Counted from the first letter of the stretch, positions 1-9,186 are shown. The stretch: 64,000 nucleotides of DNA from Saccharopolyspora sp. SCSIO 74807 (GCF_037023755.1 NZ_CP146100.1:6045501-6109500), one strand, 5' to 3'. Program-made: numbers and translations. Notes: a model not told the origin generated them from the sequence alone.

Positions 1-437
1 GCGGGCGGTGGCGGACGCCCCGCCGGAGCATGGGCTTGTTCGTCGCGGACCTTGTCCGCATGAGCCCGGTCGGCGGACCGCGCCCGCTCCACACGGCCCT
101 CGCTGGCCTTGAGCTGCTCCCACAACCCAGGCGCCTGCTGCGCCAACGGCCGCATCCGCCCCTGAAGCTCGGACAACCGCGAGGAAAACCGGGACAACGC
201 CGAGCCGACCTGGCTGAACGCCGTGCCCGTCACCCGCAGATCCGGCGGCAACTCCGAATCGATCTTCTCCCGGAACTGCTCCGCCTCCGGACCCTGGAAC
301 TGACCAGTGTCCATGCCCGTGATCCGCTCCGCCGCATGCGACGCCGACCCGCCGAACCGGTCGTACCGCCGAGCCGAACCCGCGATCGCCTCCGGCGAAC
401 CACCCAACGAGAACAAGTGCCCCGGAAAATCCGCCAC
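1..437 (-). CDS. Type VII secretion effector, N-terminal part (runs off the left edge)
   Basis: The translated reverse strand starts at a GTG preceded by GGGGG with a 5-nt gap and reads MADFPGHLFSLGGSPEAI, then an FQGPEAEQFREKI stretch in the WxG-turn position. The same layout opens the 512-residue effector at 10243, so the two are paralogues over about 120 residues. This region matches the helical T7SS signal domain that precedes LXG/WXG-type toxins (family knowledge). A Pro/Ala-rich linker begins at the window edge, so the functional C-terminus is unseen. It lies downstream of eccC on the same strand, separated by a terminator-like hairpin. The secretion role is inferred from this domain and the neighbours. 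Confidence 0.7.
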   Translation of the reverse strand, partial: MADFPGHLFSLGGSPEAIAGSARRYDRFGGSASHAAERITGMDTGQFQGPEAEQFREKIDSELPPDLRVTGTAFSQVGSALSRFSSRLSELQGRMRPLAQQAPGLWEQLKASEGRVERARSADRAHADKVRDEQAHAPAGRPPPP

Positions 438-597
438 CGCAACCCCCACCGCACGAGACCCACTCCCGCGACCAGCCCGCACCGACACCTCGGCGCGAAC
501 GGCGACCCGGCACGAACAACAGCCCGGCGCGCAGCGTTCACCCGCGACTACCAGCCGTGATCACGACAGATCAGCGCGAGTGTACGACACCACCCGG

Positions 598-636
598 GCC
601 CGCCGGGGCCGCTTGCGGAAAACCACCCCGGCGGGC
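598..636 (-). terminator. Hairpin downstream of eccC
   Basis: A perfect 11-bp inverted repeat (GCCCGCCGGGG at 598-608, complement at 626-636) encloses a 17-nt loop, 17 nt past the eccC stop. There is no T-tract, as is common for actinobacterial terminators. It probably separates eccC from the effector gene at the left edge. Confidence 0.5.
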
Positions 637-652
637 AACCGGACCAGCCCGA

Positions 653-3600
653 TCAGCCTTGCGGGACAGCAGTTCCGCCGGGCGGCGTCGCCGGTTCCTC
701 GTCCGAGCGCGGCACGTACGCCGTTTGCACGAGCAGCGGTTTGCGACCGCGGCGCACCAGAGTGCCGCGGCCGGCGGGCTGCTGGCTGAAGTAGACCTCC
801 GGCCACATCTTCCCCTCGCTGCGGTCGCCGGACAGCAGCAGACCGGCCGCCCCGGACTCCTTCACACCCTGCACGAACGGCTCGTACAACGAGCGGCTGG
901 AGCCGCTGGAGCGACGGCACAGAACCACGTGGAACCCGATGTCACGGGACTGCTGTAGGTACGGCAGGAACGGCGCCAACGGGTTCGCGCCGCCGGTGGT
1001 GAGCAGGTCGTAGTCGTCGACCAGCGCCACGATCTCCGGGCCGCGCCACCAGGAACGGGTGCGCAACTGCTCAACGGTGACGTCCTCCGGCGGGAGCCGT
1101 TTCGCGAGTTCTCCGGCCATGCCTTCGGCCAGCCCGCCGGCCACGGCGGTGTTGTGCGCGTAGCCGCCGAGGTATTCGTCGTCGATGCCCTCCAACATGC
1201 TGCGCCGCGGGTCGAACAGCGCGAACACGACCTCGTCGCTGCCGTAGCGGCTCGTGAAGTCCTCGACGATCAGGCGCAGCAGCGAAGTCTTGCCGGCCTG
1301 GGTGTCGCCGAAGACGAGCAGGTGCGGGTCGTCGCCGAAGAGGTCGACGGTGGTGGGCCGCAGCTCGGTCTCGTCCACCCCGAGGCGCAGCACCTTGCGG
1401 TCGGGTGCGCGTTCGGCGAAGGAACGGTGGTCCAGCCGCTCCGGCAGCATCCGCACCGGCGTCGCGACCGGGCCGCTCCAATGCCGCACGACCTCGTCGA
1501 CCGCGTGCTGCACGCCCGCGGTGATGGTCGCCGGATCGGCGTGGCCGTCGATGCGGGGCAGCGCGATGTGCCCGGTCAGTCCGCGGTCGGTCAGGCAGCG
1601 GCCGGGAACCTTGATGTTCTCGGCGAGCTTGCGCTTGACCGTGGTGTCCAGCGGATCGTTCAGGCGCAGCTCCAGCTTGTTCGCGATGACCGACTGGATC
1701 TGCATCCGCAGGTCGGTCCAGCGGCCCGCGGTGACCACGACGTGCACCCCGAAGCCGGCACCGCGGGAGGCGATGTCGTGCACCACCTCCAGCAGGTCCT
1801 CGAAGTCCTGCCGCAGCGCCAGGTACCCGTCGATCACCAGGCAGATGTCCGCGCTGGTGAGCTCCGGGAGCTTGCCAGCGCGGTGCTGATCGCGCATCGC
1901 CTGCACGGAATCCAGGCGGTAGTCGGCGAAGATGGCTTCGCGCTCGCCGAGCAGCGTGGCGATCTCGCTGATGGTGCGGCGCACCCGGTCGGGCGCCAAG
2001 CGGTCGGCGACCCCGGCGACGTTCGGCAGCCGGTCGAGGCCGTTGAGCGTGCCGCCGCCGAAATCGACGCAGTAGAACGCCAGATCGCTGGGCGTGTGGG
2101 TCAGCGCGCCGCCGAGGATCAGGGTGCGCAGCGCGGTGGATTTGCCGCTCTGCGGCGAACCGAGGATCGCCAGGTGCCCGCCGCTGGCGGCGAGGTCGGC
2201 GACCAGCGGTTCCTGGCGCTGCTCGGCGGGGATGTCGACGGTGCCCATCGGGATCGCCAGCGAACCGTGCCACCGCCGGTCGACCGCGGACAGCCCGTAG
2301 GTGCGGTCCGGTTCGACGCGGCCGATCGCTGCCGACAGCGCCATCGTCGCGGGCAGCGGCGGCAGCCAGACCTGCCTGGCGCGAGCACCGGGCTGCTGCG
2401 AAACGCGCTGGACGACGACGTCGAGCACGGTCGGTTCGGAGACGGTGCGCTTGTCGCGGTCGATCTTCGCGGTCTTCGGCTGCAGGTGCGCGTGCTGGTT
2501 CAGCCAGGCTTGGGCTTCGTTGTACGGGGTGAACGGCGCCAGCCGCGGGGTTTCCTGGGCGCTTTCCACGCCGGAAGGGGCCTGGTAGTCGCCGGAGACG
2601 TAGAGCGCCTTCCAGCGTTCGCTCAGGCCGTGCTCGGCGCCGAGGTAGCCGTTGCCCGGCGCGCTGGGCAGGTGGTACGCGTCCGGGACGCCGAGCACCG
2701 TGCGGGATTCCTGCTCGTTGAAGGTGCGCAGCCCGATCCGGTACGAGAGGTAGGACTCGAGCCCTTTGATCTTGCCTTCCTCCAGCCGCTGCGAGGCCAG
2801 CAGCAGGTGCAGGCCCAGCGAACGGCCGATGCGGCCGAGCTGCAGGAACAGCTCGACGAAGTCCGGCTTCGCGGTGAGCAGCTCACCGAACTCGTCGATG
2901 ACGATGAACAGGTTCGGCAGCGGTTCGAGGTCCTCGCCCGCTTCCCGCTTCTCCTGGTATTCCACCAAGCTGGCCAGCGATCCCGCATCGGCGAGGATGC
3001 GTTGCCTGCGCGTCATCTCGCCGAGGACCGCGTCGTGCAGCCGGTCCACCAGGCCGATGTCGTCGGAGAGGTTCGAGACCATGGCGCTGGTGTGCGGCAG
3101 CTCGCCGAGCCCGGCGAAGGTCGCGCCGCCCTTGTAGTCCACCAGGATCATGTTCAGCCGCTCGGGCGGATGGGTCATGGCCAGCGCGAGCACGAGGGTG
3201 CGCAGGAACTCGCTCTTGCCGGAGCCGGTGGCGCCCACGCACAGCCCGTGCGGTCCCATCCCGCCTTGCGCGGCCTCCTTGATGTCGAGGGTGATCGGGC
3301 GGCCGGAATCGCCCACCGCGAAAGGAACTTTGAGGAACTCGCCCTCGGTGCGCGGTGCCCACGCCTTGCCGACGTCGAACGTGGCCTCGTCCGCGATGTC
3401 CAAAAGGGACCGCAGGTCGCCGCCGGTGTCCGCCGACATGGACTGGTTGGCGTCGGCGACCAGGCGGTAGGGCGACAGTTCCCGGGCGAGCCTGGTCATC
3501 ACCGGAACGCTGACGTGATCGAGCGTGCCCTCCCGCGCCCCGGCCAGCCGTTGCTGTTCCGCCTGCCCGGCCTGGGCAGGGTCGTGCGGATTCGGCGTCG

Positions 3601-4747
3601 GGCGGAGGTCTTCGACGCTGGCGGCGTCGCCGTCCACGGTGACGCGGACGTCGACGTGCGCGGGTTCGAGCCGCCGGTCCGGCACCAGCACCACCTGCGA
3701 CACCTTGATGTCCGCCAGCGAAACGCCGCCGCTGTCGGCGAAGAGTTCGGCGCTGCCCGCGGAGACCTGATCGGTGATGACCACCAGGTGCGGGCCGCGC
3801 ACCGTCGGGGTCTGGCCCCAGCTGCGGGTGGAGGCCGCGTTGAGGCGCCGGTCCAGTTCGCCGCGAAGCATCCCCACCAGGCCGGAGGCGGTGTCGGCGA
3901 CGAGGCGGCGCGGGGCGGTGCCGTCCCACTGCGAGCTGTCGATCGTGTGCGGCAGCCACTTGATCCAGTCGAACTCGCCGATGACGTTGCGCCCGACCGC
4001 CCACGCCAGCTGCACCTCGTTCGGCGCGTGCAGCGCGGCGACCTGGGCGACCATCGCGCGCAGCGCGGCGCGGGTCAGCTCCGGCATCCCGACGACCGAC
4101 ACGGTTCCGTGCCACGGCACCGCGAGCGGCATGTTCGTCAGCTGCGCCAGCCTGCCGGTGACCATGGCGGCCTCGGCCTGGGTGATCGGGTCCGGGTTGG
4201 CCAGCTGCGTACCGACCGAGCCGACTTCCACCGGGCGCCAGAGCGCGTCGGTGCCCGATCCCAGCCGGGCCAGCAGGAAGTCGGGAGCCTGCCGATTGCG
4301 TTCCCACCGCCGCTCGGGGTTGTGCACCACGTCGATCAGCGCCAACGGCTCCGGATGCACGTGTTCGGCGGCCGCGCGTTGTTCGGCGCGGGCGGTGCGG
4401 ATGACCTCGCGGATCTCCGCGATGTGCTCGGAATAGCGCTGCCGCTGCTGCTGCAGTTCCTTGTTCTTGCCGGAATTGCGGTGGATCACCATCGCCACCG
4501 TGCCGAGCAGCATCACCACGAACAGGCACACCGCGGCCACGCGCATGAGGGCGTTGCCGCGGGCGGCCAGCGAGGCGACCATGACTCCGCCGCCGACCAC
4601 CGGCATCAGGATCGACATCACCGTGCTGCCCGCACCGCCGCCTGCGGCGCGCCCCGGCAGCGTCAGCGGCGCGGCCACCTGCACCGGTTCCAGTTCCACC
4701 CGCGGTACCGGTAACCGCGGCGGCCGATGAACAAGGCGTTGTGTCAC
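653..4747 (-). CDS. eccC: ESX type VII secretion ATPase EccC
   Basis: This is the FtsK/SpoIIIE-family motor of the ESX inner-membrane complex, which recognises WXG100 substrates and drives their export. The 1364-residue protein is a single-chain EccC (not split into Ca/Cb). It has two N-terminal membrane helices (about 43-61 and 66-90), a DUF domain, then three P-loop ATPase domains: GATGSGKS at 505-512, GSPQSGKS at 863-870 and GDTQAGKT at 1147-1154. The first domain has the acidic Walker B VIDEFGEL, while the later two read VIDGY and VDDYD and may be substrate-binding rather than catalytic. The GTG start has a GGAGGGAG ribosome site 5 nt upstream. It diverges from eccD. Identity is very secure. 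Confidence 0.97.
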   Translation of the reverse strand: MTQRLVHRPPRLPVPRVELEPVQVAAPLTLPGRAAGGGAGSTVMSILMPVVGGGVMVASLAARGNALMRVAAVCLFVVMLLGTVAMVIHRNSGKNKELQQQRQRYSEHIAEIREVIRTARAEQRAAAEHVHPEPLALIDVVHNPERRWERNRQAPDFLLARLGSGTDALWRPVEVGSVGTQLANPDPITQAEAAMVTGRLAQLTNMPLAVPWHGTVSVVGMPELTRAALRAMVAQVAALHAPNEVQLAWAVGRNVIGEFDWIKWLPHTIDSSQWDGTAPRRLVADTASGLVGMLRGELDRRLNAASTRSWGQTPTVRGPHLVVITDQVSAGSAELFADSGGVSLADIKVSQVVLVPDRRLEPAHVDVRVTVDGDAASVEDLRPTPNPHDPAQAGQAEQQRLAGAREGTLDHVSVPVMTRLARELSPYRLVADANQSMSADTGGDLRSLLDIADEATFDVGKAWAPRTEGEFLKVPFAVGDSGRPITLDIKEAAQGGMGPHGLCVGATGSGKSEFLRTLVLALAMTHPPERLNMILVDYKGGATFAGLGELPHTSAMVSNLSDDIGLVDRLHDAVLGEMTRRQRILADAGSLASLVEYQEKREAGEDLEPLPNLFIVIDEFGELLTAKPDFVELFLQLGRIGRSLGLHLLLASQRLEEGKIKGLESYLSYRIGLRTFNEQESRTVLGVPDAYHLPSAPGNGYLGAEHGLSERWKALYVSGDYQAPSGVESAQETPRLAPFTPYNEAQAWLNQHAHLQPKTAKIDRDKRTVSEPTVLDVVVQRVSQQPGARARQVWLPPLPATMALSAAIGRVEPDRTYGLSAVDRRWHGSLAIPMGTVDIPAEQRQEPLVADLAASGGHLAILGSPQSGKSTALRTLILGGALTHTPSDLAFYCVDFGGGTLNGLDRLPNVAGVADRLAPDRVRRTISEIATLLGEREAIFADYRLDSVQAMRDQHRAGKLPELTSADICLVIDGYLALRQDFEDLLEVVHDIASRGAGFGVHVVVTAGRWTDLRMQIQSVIANKLELRLNDPLDTTVKRKLAENIKVPGRCLTDRGLTGHIALPRIDGHADPATITAGVQHAVDEVVRHWSGPVATPVRMLPERLDHRSFAERAPDRKVLRLGVDETELRPTTVDLFGDDPHLLVFGDTQAGKTSLLRLIVEDFTSRYGSDEVVFALFDPRRSMLEGIDDEYLGGYAHNTAVAGGLAEGMAGELAKRLPPEDVTVEQLRTRSWWRGPEIVALVDDYDLLTTGGANPLAPFLPYLQQSRDIGFHVVLCRRSSGSSRSLYEPFVQGVKESGAAGLLLSGDRSEGKMWPEVYFSQQPAGRGTLVRRGRKPLLVQTAYVPRSDEEPATPPGGTAVPQG

Positions 4748-4837
4748 GGCGACTCCCTCCAGCCCTAATGCGGGCTATACCCTATCGACCGTGGATCACT
4801 CGCCACGTCACGATCGCCTACATTCCTGGGGATGCCG

Positions 4838-6166
4838 ATGAGTGTGCCGATGACGCGCGTCACGGTGGTAGAGCCCGAGAGCAATCGCCGGGTCGATGTT
4901 CCGCTGCCTTCGCAGGACCCGATCATCCAGCACCTGCCGGATCTGGCGCGCAGCTTCAGCCTCCTCGGCGCCAACACCGACCCGCGCCGCTGGACGCTTT
5001 CGAAACCGTTCGGGAACCAGGAGATTCCGCCGGAACGGTCGTTGTCCGACGCGCAGATCGTGGACGGGGCGCAGCTGTGGCTGGTTCCCGCCCAGGGCCG
5101 CTCGCACCCCTTGCTGGCCGAGGACGTCGTCGAAGAGACCAAAGGCGTCCTCGACACCGACATCGACGAATGGGACGGCCCCGTCCGGCAGCGCGGCCTG
5201 ACCAACATCGCCGCGCTGCTCGTGCTGGCCTTCGGCCTCATCGCCGCGTTCGCCCCGCTCGACTGGCTCGGCCAGCTCACCCTCGCCGGGCTCGGCGCGC
5301 TGCTCGGGTTCGCCGCGATGTTCGCCGCGCGCGAGAACACCCTGATGCTCACCGCGCCGGTCCCGTCCTGGGCGATGATCGGCTATGCGCTGGGCGCCGG
5401 GCTGCAGCTGAGCCCGGCGGGCCAAGTCATGCTGGCGCTGACGACCGCGGGCATCGGGCTGGCGTTGTTCTTCATCAGCGACAACAAGATCCAGGCGGTG
5501 GTGGCCGCCGGTTGCACGCTGCTCGCGCTCGGCGCGATCGGGTCCGTGTCGCTGCTCGCGGGGCTGCCGATGGTCACCGTGTGCGGAATCCTGCTCGTGC
5601 TCGGCTTGTTCGCGCTCGGGCTGGCGCCGCAGCTCGCGGTGAGCCAGTCCTCGCTGGTGCGGCTGGCCCGCGCGCACGAGGACGGCAATTCCCCCGCGCG
5701 GGGCCAGATCACCGAGTCGGTGCACCACGGTCACCGGATCCTCGTCGGCCTGGTGGCCGGGGTCGCGGTGGTGCTCAGCGTCGTGGAATTCGGCCTGGCG
5801 ACCACCGGTGAGCCGCTGGCGGTGGTGCTGGCGTTCCTGGCCGCGGCCGCCTTCGCACTGCGCGCGCGGTTGTTCTCCCGTGCGGCGCACGTGCTGCCGC
5901 TGCTGCTGGCGGCGGTGTTCGGGGTCGTGGTCACCGCGCTGGGCATCACGATCAACCTGCCCGCGGTCGGCCCGTGGGTGGCGCTGGGCATCCTCGTCGT
6001 GCTGACCGCGGTCCTGCTCGTCGCCGCCCGCACGAGCCTCGACGACGTGACCGCGGCCCGGATGCGCCGCGTGCTCAACGTCCTCGACACGCTCGCGGTC
6101 GTCGCCATCCCGCCGCTGGCGTTCGTGGCCGCCGGCGGCATCACCTGGGTGCAGAGCCTGATCTGA
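4838..6166 (+). CDS. eccD: ESX type VII secretion integral membrane protein EccD
   Basis: EccD forms the multi-helix membrane part of the ESX inner-membrane complex. The protein has an N-terminal ubiquitin-like (YukD-type) domain of about 90 residues (RVTVVEPES to GAQLWLVP), a linker, then about 11 hydrophobic helices from about residue 125 to the end. Length (442 residues) is close to the usual 450-500. Three ATGs compete (4832, 4838, 4850); 4838 has GGGG 6 nt upstream and is preferred. It diverges from eccC across about 90 bp and ends at a strong bidirectional terminator. eccB, eccE and mycP, its usual partners, are absent from the window. Confidence 0.93.
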   Translation: MSVPMTRVTVVEPESNRRVDVPLPSQDPIIQHLPDLARSFSLLGANTDPRRWTLSKPFGNQEIPPERSLSDAQIVDGAQLWLVPAQGRSHPLLAEDVVEETKGVLDTDIDEWDGPVRQRGLTNIAALLVLAFGLIAAFAPLDWLGQLTLAGLGALLGFAAMFAARENTLMLTAPVPSWAMIGYALGAGLQLSPAGQVMLALTTAGIGLALFFISDNKIQAVVAAGCTLLALGAIGSVSLLAGLPMVTVCGILLVLGLFALGLAPQLAVSQSSLVRLARAHEDGNSPARGQITESVHHGHRILVGLVAGVAVVLSVVEFGLATTGEPLAVVLAFLAAAAFALRARLFSRAAHVLPLLLAAVFGVVVTALGITINLPAVGPWVALGILVVLTAVLLVAARTSLDDVTAARMRRVLNVLDTLAVVAIPPLAFVAAGGITWVQSLI

Positions 6167-6180
6167 GGCGGAACGCGAGA

Positions 6181-6218
6181 ACGGACCCCGCGGCGAAACC
6201 GTCGCGGGGTCCGTTTTT
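6181..6218. terminator. Bidirectional rho-independent terminator between eccD and the esx genes
   Basis: A perfect 12-bp stem (ACGGACCCCGCG at 6181-6192 with its complement at 6203-6214) encloses a 10-nt loop and is followed by a T-run. It lies 14 nt after the eccD stop and about 40 nt from the end of the convergent esx gene, so it can serve both strands. Confidence 0.85.
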
Positions 6219-6257
6219 CGTTGTGCCTATTGGGTTTTCGCGGCGGCGCGCGACCGG

Positions 6258-6554
6258 TCAGCTGCCGAGGGCCTTGCGGACCTGACCGCGCATCGAACCG
6301 ACCGCGTCGGTCGTGCCCGTGATCATCGACTTGATCTGCTCAATCCCGCCGCTGACCTGCTGCGCACCGGAATTGAACTGACCCATGATCCCCTGGTACT
6401 GGCCGGACTCGTCGCCCTCCCAGTTGGCCGTGGTCTGGTTCATGTCCCCGCGCATCTTGTCCATCAGCGCCTGCATCTCGCCCAGCACGCCCTGCACGGC
6501 CTGGGCGGCCTCCTGCCCGGCCGATTCGTCGTATCCGAACACGCCACTGGTCAT
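6258..6554 (-). CDS. WXG100 family protein, EsxA-like
   Basis: A 98-residue helical-hairpin protein with the WxG turn at 45-47 (WEG), the size and layout of ESAT-6-type T7SS substrates. There is no C-terminal YxxxD/E signal, which fits the EsxA-like partner of a heterodimer. The start is ATG. It is the last gene of a minus-strand group, 43 nt after the EsxB-like gene. In ESX systems the pair is co-secreted and its binding to EccC activates export (family knowledge). Pairing with the upstream gene is inferred from adjacency. Confidence 0.92.
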   Translation of the reverse strand: MTSGVFGYDESAGQEAAQAVQGVLGEMQALMDKMRGDMNQTTANWEGDESGQYQGIMGQFNSGAQQVSGGIEQIKSMITGTTDAVGSMRGQVRKALGS

Positions 6555-6597
6555 CGCATCTCCCTCGAGGTCTGCTCCGGTCGGTCGCGTACGCCGG

Positions 6598-6927
6598 TCA
6601 GAAGTTGAACTTCGCCGGGTCCATACCGGCGGCCTGGCTCTTGATCTGGGAAGCCTGGTCCTGCTCCCCGGTCTGGTAGGACTGCCCGGCCTGGGCGACC
6701 TTGCCCTGCAGCGCCCGGGCAGCAGTGGCGCACTGCTTGGCGCCCTGGGTGATCTGCTCCTTCGGCTGCTGGAACGCCGTCGCGCCCTGGCCCTTCCAGT
6801 GCGGCATGAGTTCCTCCAGCGCCGAGGACAGCCGCTGCGCGAGCTGTTCGAGCTGCGCGGCGTCGTCGTCGAGCTTGCTCGCGGCCTGCCCGACGGCGTT
6901 GTTGGTTACCGAAAACTTGGTGCTCAT
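6598..6927 (-). CDS. WXG100 family protein, EsxB-like, with YxxxE export signal
   Basis: A 109-residue WXG100 protein with WKG at 44-46. After the second helix it has YQTGE at 84-88, matching the YxxxD/E type VII export signal, as in CFP-10/EsxB. It lies directly upstream of the EsxA-like gene, giving the standard heterodimer arrangement. By analogy, its C-terminal tail would dock on the last ATPase domain of EccC. It starts at ATG after a GGATGGGTT-type leader. The EsxB-like assignment rests on the signal motif and gene order. Confidence 0.92.
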   Translation of the reverse strand: MSTKFSVTNNAVGQAASKLDDDAAQLEQLAQRLSSALEELMPHWKGQGATAFQQPKEQITQGAKQCATAARALQGKVAQAGQSYQTGEQDQASQIKSQAAGMDPAKFNF

Positions 6928-6963
6928 CTGGAGAACCCATCCTTTCCTGGACGCACGAGCGGC

Positions 6964-8472
6964 TTACGCATCCGAGCCCGCGACGGCCGCGGCATCGGCC
7001 ACCGGCGCCAGGCACCGCGCGGCCACGTGCTGCGCCGCGGCCACGCTCGGCTCCGTCGCCGAGGTCAGCACCGGCCCGCTCGGCGCCGATGCAGGCATTC
7101 CGGGAACGGGCACGATCTCCACGTTATCGCCCACGAGACCGCGGTGGTGCGGTTTCGCTCGATTCCCCCGCGCCGGTTCGGCCACCAGCACGCGCTCGGC
7201 CGCGCGTTGCGCGCCGAGCAGTCCGCTGAGCCACTGCCACGCCTGGCGCAGCATCGCCGGATCCGCCGAGTCCTGGTCGGCCACCAGCACGACCCGGTCC
7301 GCGTCGACGACTCCGCGTTCGGTCGCACCGCCCGCGCTCGGCGCGGGCAGGTCGGTGACGATCAGCGGCCACCAGCGCCGCAGCGAAGGCAGCGCGAAGC
7401 CGTACTCACCGCCGCCCAGCTCGGGACCGGGCGATGCCGGGTCGGCGGCGATCAGCGCGATCTCGCTGCCGGGCGTCAGCCGCGAACGCGCCCACCGGTG
7501 CGTGGGCGGCTGGTCCGGGCGGGGACCGCGTTGCCGGACACCGAGCCCGGCCAGCACGGGGTTGAGCGAGTCCTGAGTGGACTCCGTCAGCCGGGAGCGC
7601 AGCGCTCCGGAACGCGTGTCGGCGTCGAAGGCCAGCACGCGCGAACCCTGGTAGGCCGCCAGCGCGTGCGCCACCAGCGCCGAAACATGGCCGCGCGCGG
7701 CGGCGTCGCCGACCCCGAGCACCGCGATCGAGGCCGAGAGCCCGGCGCCGGTGAGGATTCGGCGGTCCGCGCGGTGGCGGTCCACATCGACCGTGAGCGC
7801 GGGCAGGCAGGCGCGCGCCGCCAACCGCAGGAGCCCCGGACCGCGGCGGCCAGCTGGTTTGTCCACATCGGACTTCTTCGCTGCACCCGACTTGTCCGGT
7901 GTGGACGGCGCGGGTCCGGGCTGGACCGGCTGCGGGCCCGTCGCCGGTCGCGGAACTCGTGGCTGCACGGGTTGCGGGCCCGTGCGCGGCTGGACCGGTT
8001 GGGGGCCAGTGTGCGGCTGCACAGGTTGGGAGCCGCTGTGCGGCTGCACAGGCTGGGGGCCGCTGTGCGGCTGGATCGGTTGCGGACCCGTGTGCTGCGG
8101 CGGAATCGGCTGCGGCCCGGTGCGCGGCACCGCGGGCTGGGAACCGGTGCGATGCGCAGGAACGGCAGGATGCGGACCGGTCTGCTGCGGAGGGGGCGCC
8201 CCGGCGGGCGACCGCTGCTGCGGACCTGCCGCATGTGGCCCGGACTGCGGGCGCCCCGACGGCGGCGTGGGGCCCTGCTGCCTGCGCGGTGGCTGCCGCT
8301 GAGCCGCCGGTCCCGAATTGCCTGCGCCGTTTCCGCCACCTGCACCGTTTCCGTTGGGCGGAGCATTGCGCTTGTCGTCCTGCGGCGGCGCGCGACGGGT
8401 GGCCGCATCGCCCGCGGCCGGACGCCACTGGCCCTCCGGCCGATGGGGCGGCCCTGACTGCTGTGGTCCCAT
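6964..8472 (-). CDS. EspI-like ESX-associated protein: Pro/Gln-rich repeats plus a MinD/ParA-like domain with a degenerate P-loop
   Basis: The first 200 residues (of 502) are disordered and Pro/Gln-rich, with repeated (T/S)G-x-QP-x-x-P units between about 108 and 187. Residues about 215-500 look like a MinD/ParA-type domain (hydrophobic strand, glycine loop, ADAYQ-like strand, VVDADRVVLVADQDS). The position of the Walker A loop reads VLGVGDAAARG and lacks the GKT/S lysine, so ATP binding is doubtful. The layout resembles mycobacterial EspI, which has a Pro-rich N-terminus and an ATP-binding domain. ATG 8472 is preferred over GTG 8478 because AAAGG is 6 nt upstream. It heads the group with the two WXG100 genes. 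Confidence 0.7.
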   Translation of the reverse strand: MGPQQSGPPHRPEGQWRPAAGDAATRRAPPQDDKRNAPPNGNGAGGGNGAGNSGPAAQRQPPRRQQGPTPPSGRPQSGPHAAGPQQRSPAGAPPPQQTGPHPAVPAHRTGSQPAVPRTGPQPIPPQHTGPQPIQPHSGPQPVQPHSGSQPVQPHTGPQPVQPRTGPQPVQPRVPRPATGPQPVQPGPAPSTPDKSGAAKKSDVDKPAGRRGPGLLRLAARACLPALTVDVDRHRADRRILTGAGLSASIAVLGVGDAAARGHVSALVAHALAAYQGSRVLAFDADTRSGALRSRLTESTQDSLNPVLAGLGVRQRGPRPDQPPTHRWARSRLTPGSEIALIAADPASPGPELGGGEYGFALPSLRRWWPLIVTDLPAPSAGGATERGVVDADRVVLVADQDSADPAMLRQAWQWLSGLLGAQRAAERVLVAEPARGNRAKPHHRGLVGDNVEIVPVPGMPASAPSGPVLTSATEPSVAAAQHVAARCLAPVADAAAVAGSDA

Positions 8473-8831
8473 CGTCACCCTTTCGTCGCCCGCACCGGAG
8501 CGGCGACCTTCCCCAGCATGTCGTCGCCTCCCCCGGCGAATCGTCGCCCCGTCGAATGCGGCCCGGATGCTACCGAGCCCGCACTCGCCTTCGGAGTCTC
8601 GGGCACGCGCCGGGAATCAAGTACCCGCACACCGCAGATTGAGCTGAACGGAGCAACGCGACTGCGCCGTCCGGCGGCGCGCGCAGGTGTTCATCGCGGT
8701 CGAGCGAGTCGCGATCGGAAGGAATCGGTCCTGTTGCGACGAACTCACCCGAAACCGCCTCGGACGAGGCCGACCGTGCCCTACAGTACAGTGCGGCACT
8801 CGGCGCGATCACCGCTGGAGAGGAGGCATCC
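8473..8831. promoter_or_regulatory. Divergent intergenic region of the two esx gene groups
   Basis: These 359 bp separate the minus-strand EspI-like/esx group from the plus-strand effector group and must hold both promoters. An imperfect palindrome at 8776-8799 (arms GTGCC and GGCAC, N14, with a tandem ACAGT inside) lies just before the ribosome site of the plus-strand gene. No convincing -10/-35 pair or coding frame is visible. Confidence 0.4.
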
Positions 8832-9128
8832 GTGACGTACGTGCAGTATCCGTACGAGCAGCTGACCAAGCTCGGCACCGAGCTGGACACGCTCAACGAG
8901 GAACTCAAGCAGGACCACCACGGTGCCCGGGACGTCGAAGGACTCGACGGCGAGGACCACGCGAACATCATCTCCGCCATCGAGGGCTTCCAGGACGAGT
9001 GGAACTCCAGCCTGCTCGACCTGGAGAGCAAGCTCGGCGAGACCGGCAAGCTCACCAAGCAGATCGGGCAGCTGGCCCAGCAGACCGACTCCGAGCTGGC
9101 CACCAAGTTCCGCGGCGGCAAGCAGTAA
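8832..9128 (+). CDS. Small helical WXG100-like protein of the ESX locus
   Basis: A 98-residue, acidic, all-helical protein. It has the size of a WXG100 protein and a tryptophan near the middle (EWNSS at 56-60), but the turn lacks the glycine of WxG. It has no signal peptide and no YxxxD/E tail. The GTG start is preceded by GGAGAGGAGG, 5 nt away, an excellent site. It is the first gene of the plus-strand effector group. It could be a chaperone or partner for the large effector, which would be typical of effector operons. Function is not established. Confidence 0.7.
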   Translation: MTYVQYPYEQLTKLGTELDTLNEELKQDHHGARDVEGLDGEDHANIISAIEGFQDEWNSSLLDLESKLGETGKLTKQIGQLAQQTDSELATKFRGGKQ

Positions 9129-9186
9129 CGCGATCAAGCCCGCCGACCACGCGCGGCGAACGGACCAGCAGAAAGGGCACGCAGGT

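Noticed and set aside
1154-4714. A 1186-codon open frame antisense to eccC
   Set aside because: It is the GC-rich shadow of eccC. Its translation is low-complexity Arg/Ala/Gly/Val-rich, with no domain, and eccC is unambiguous.
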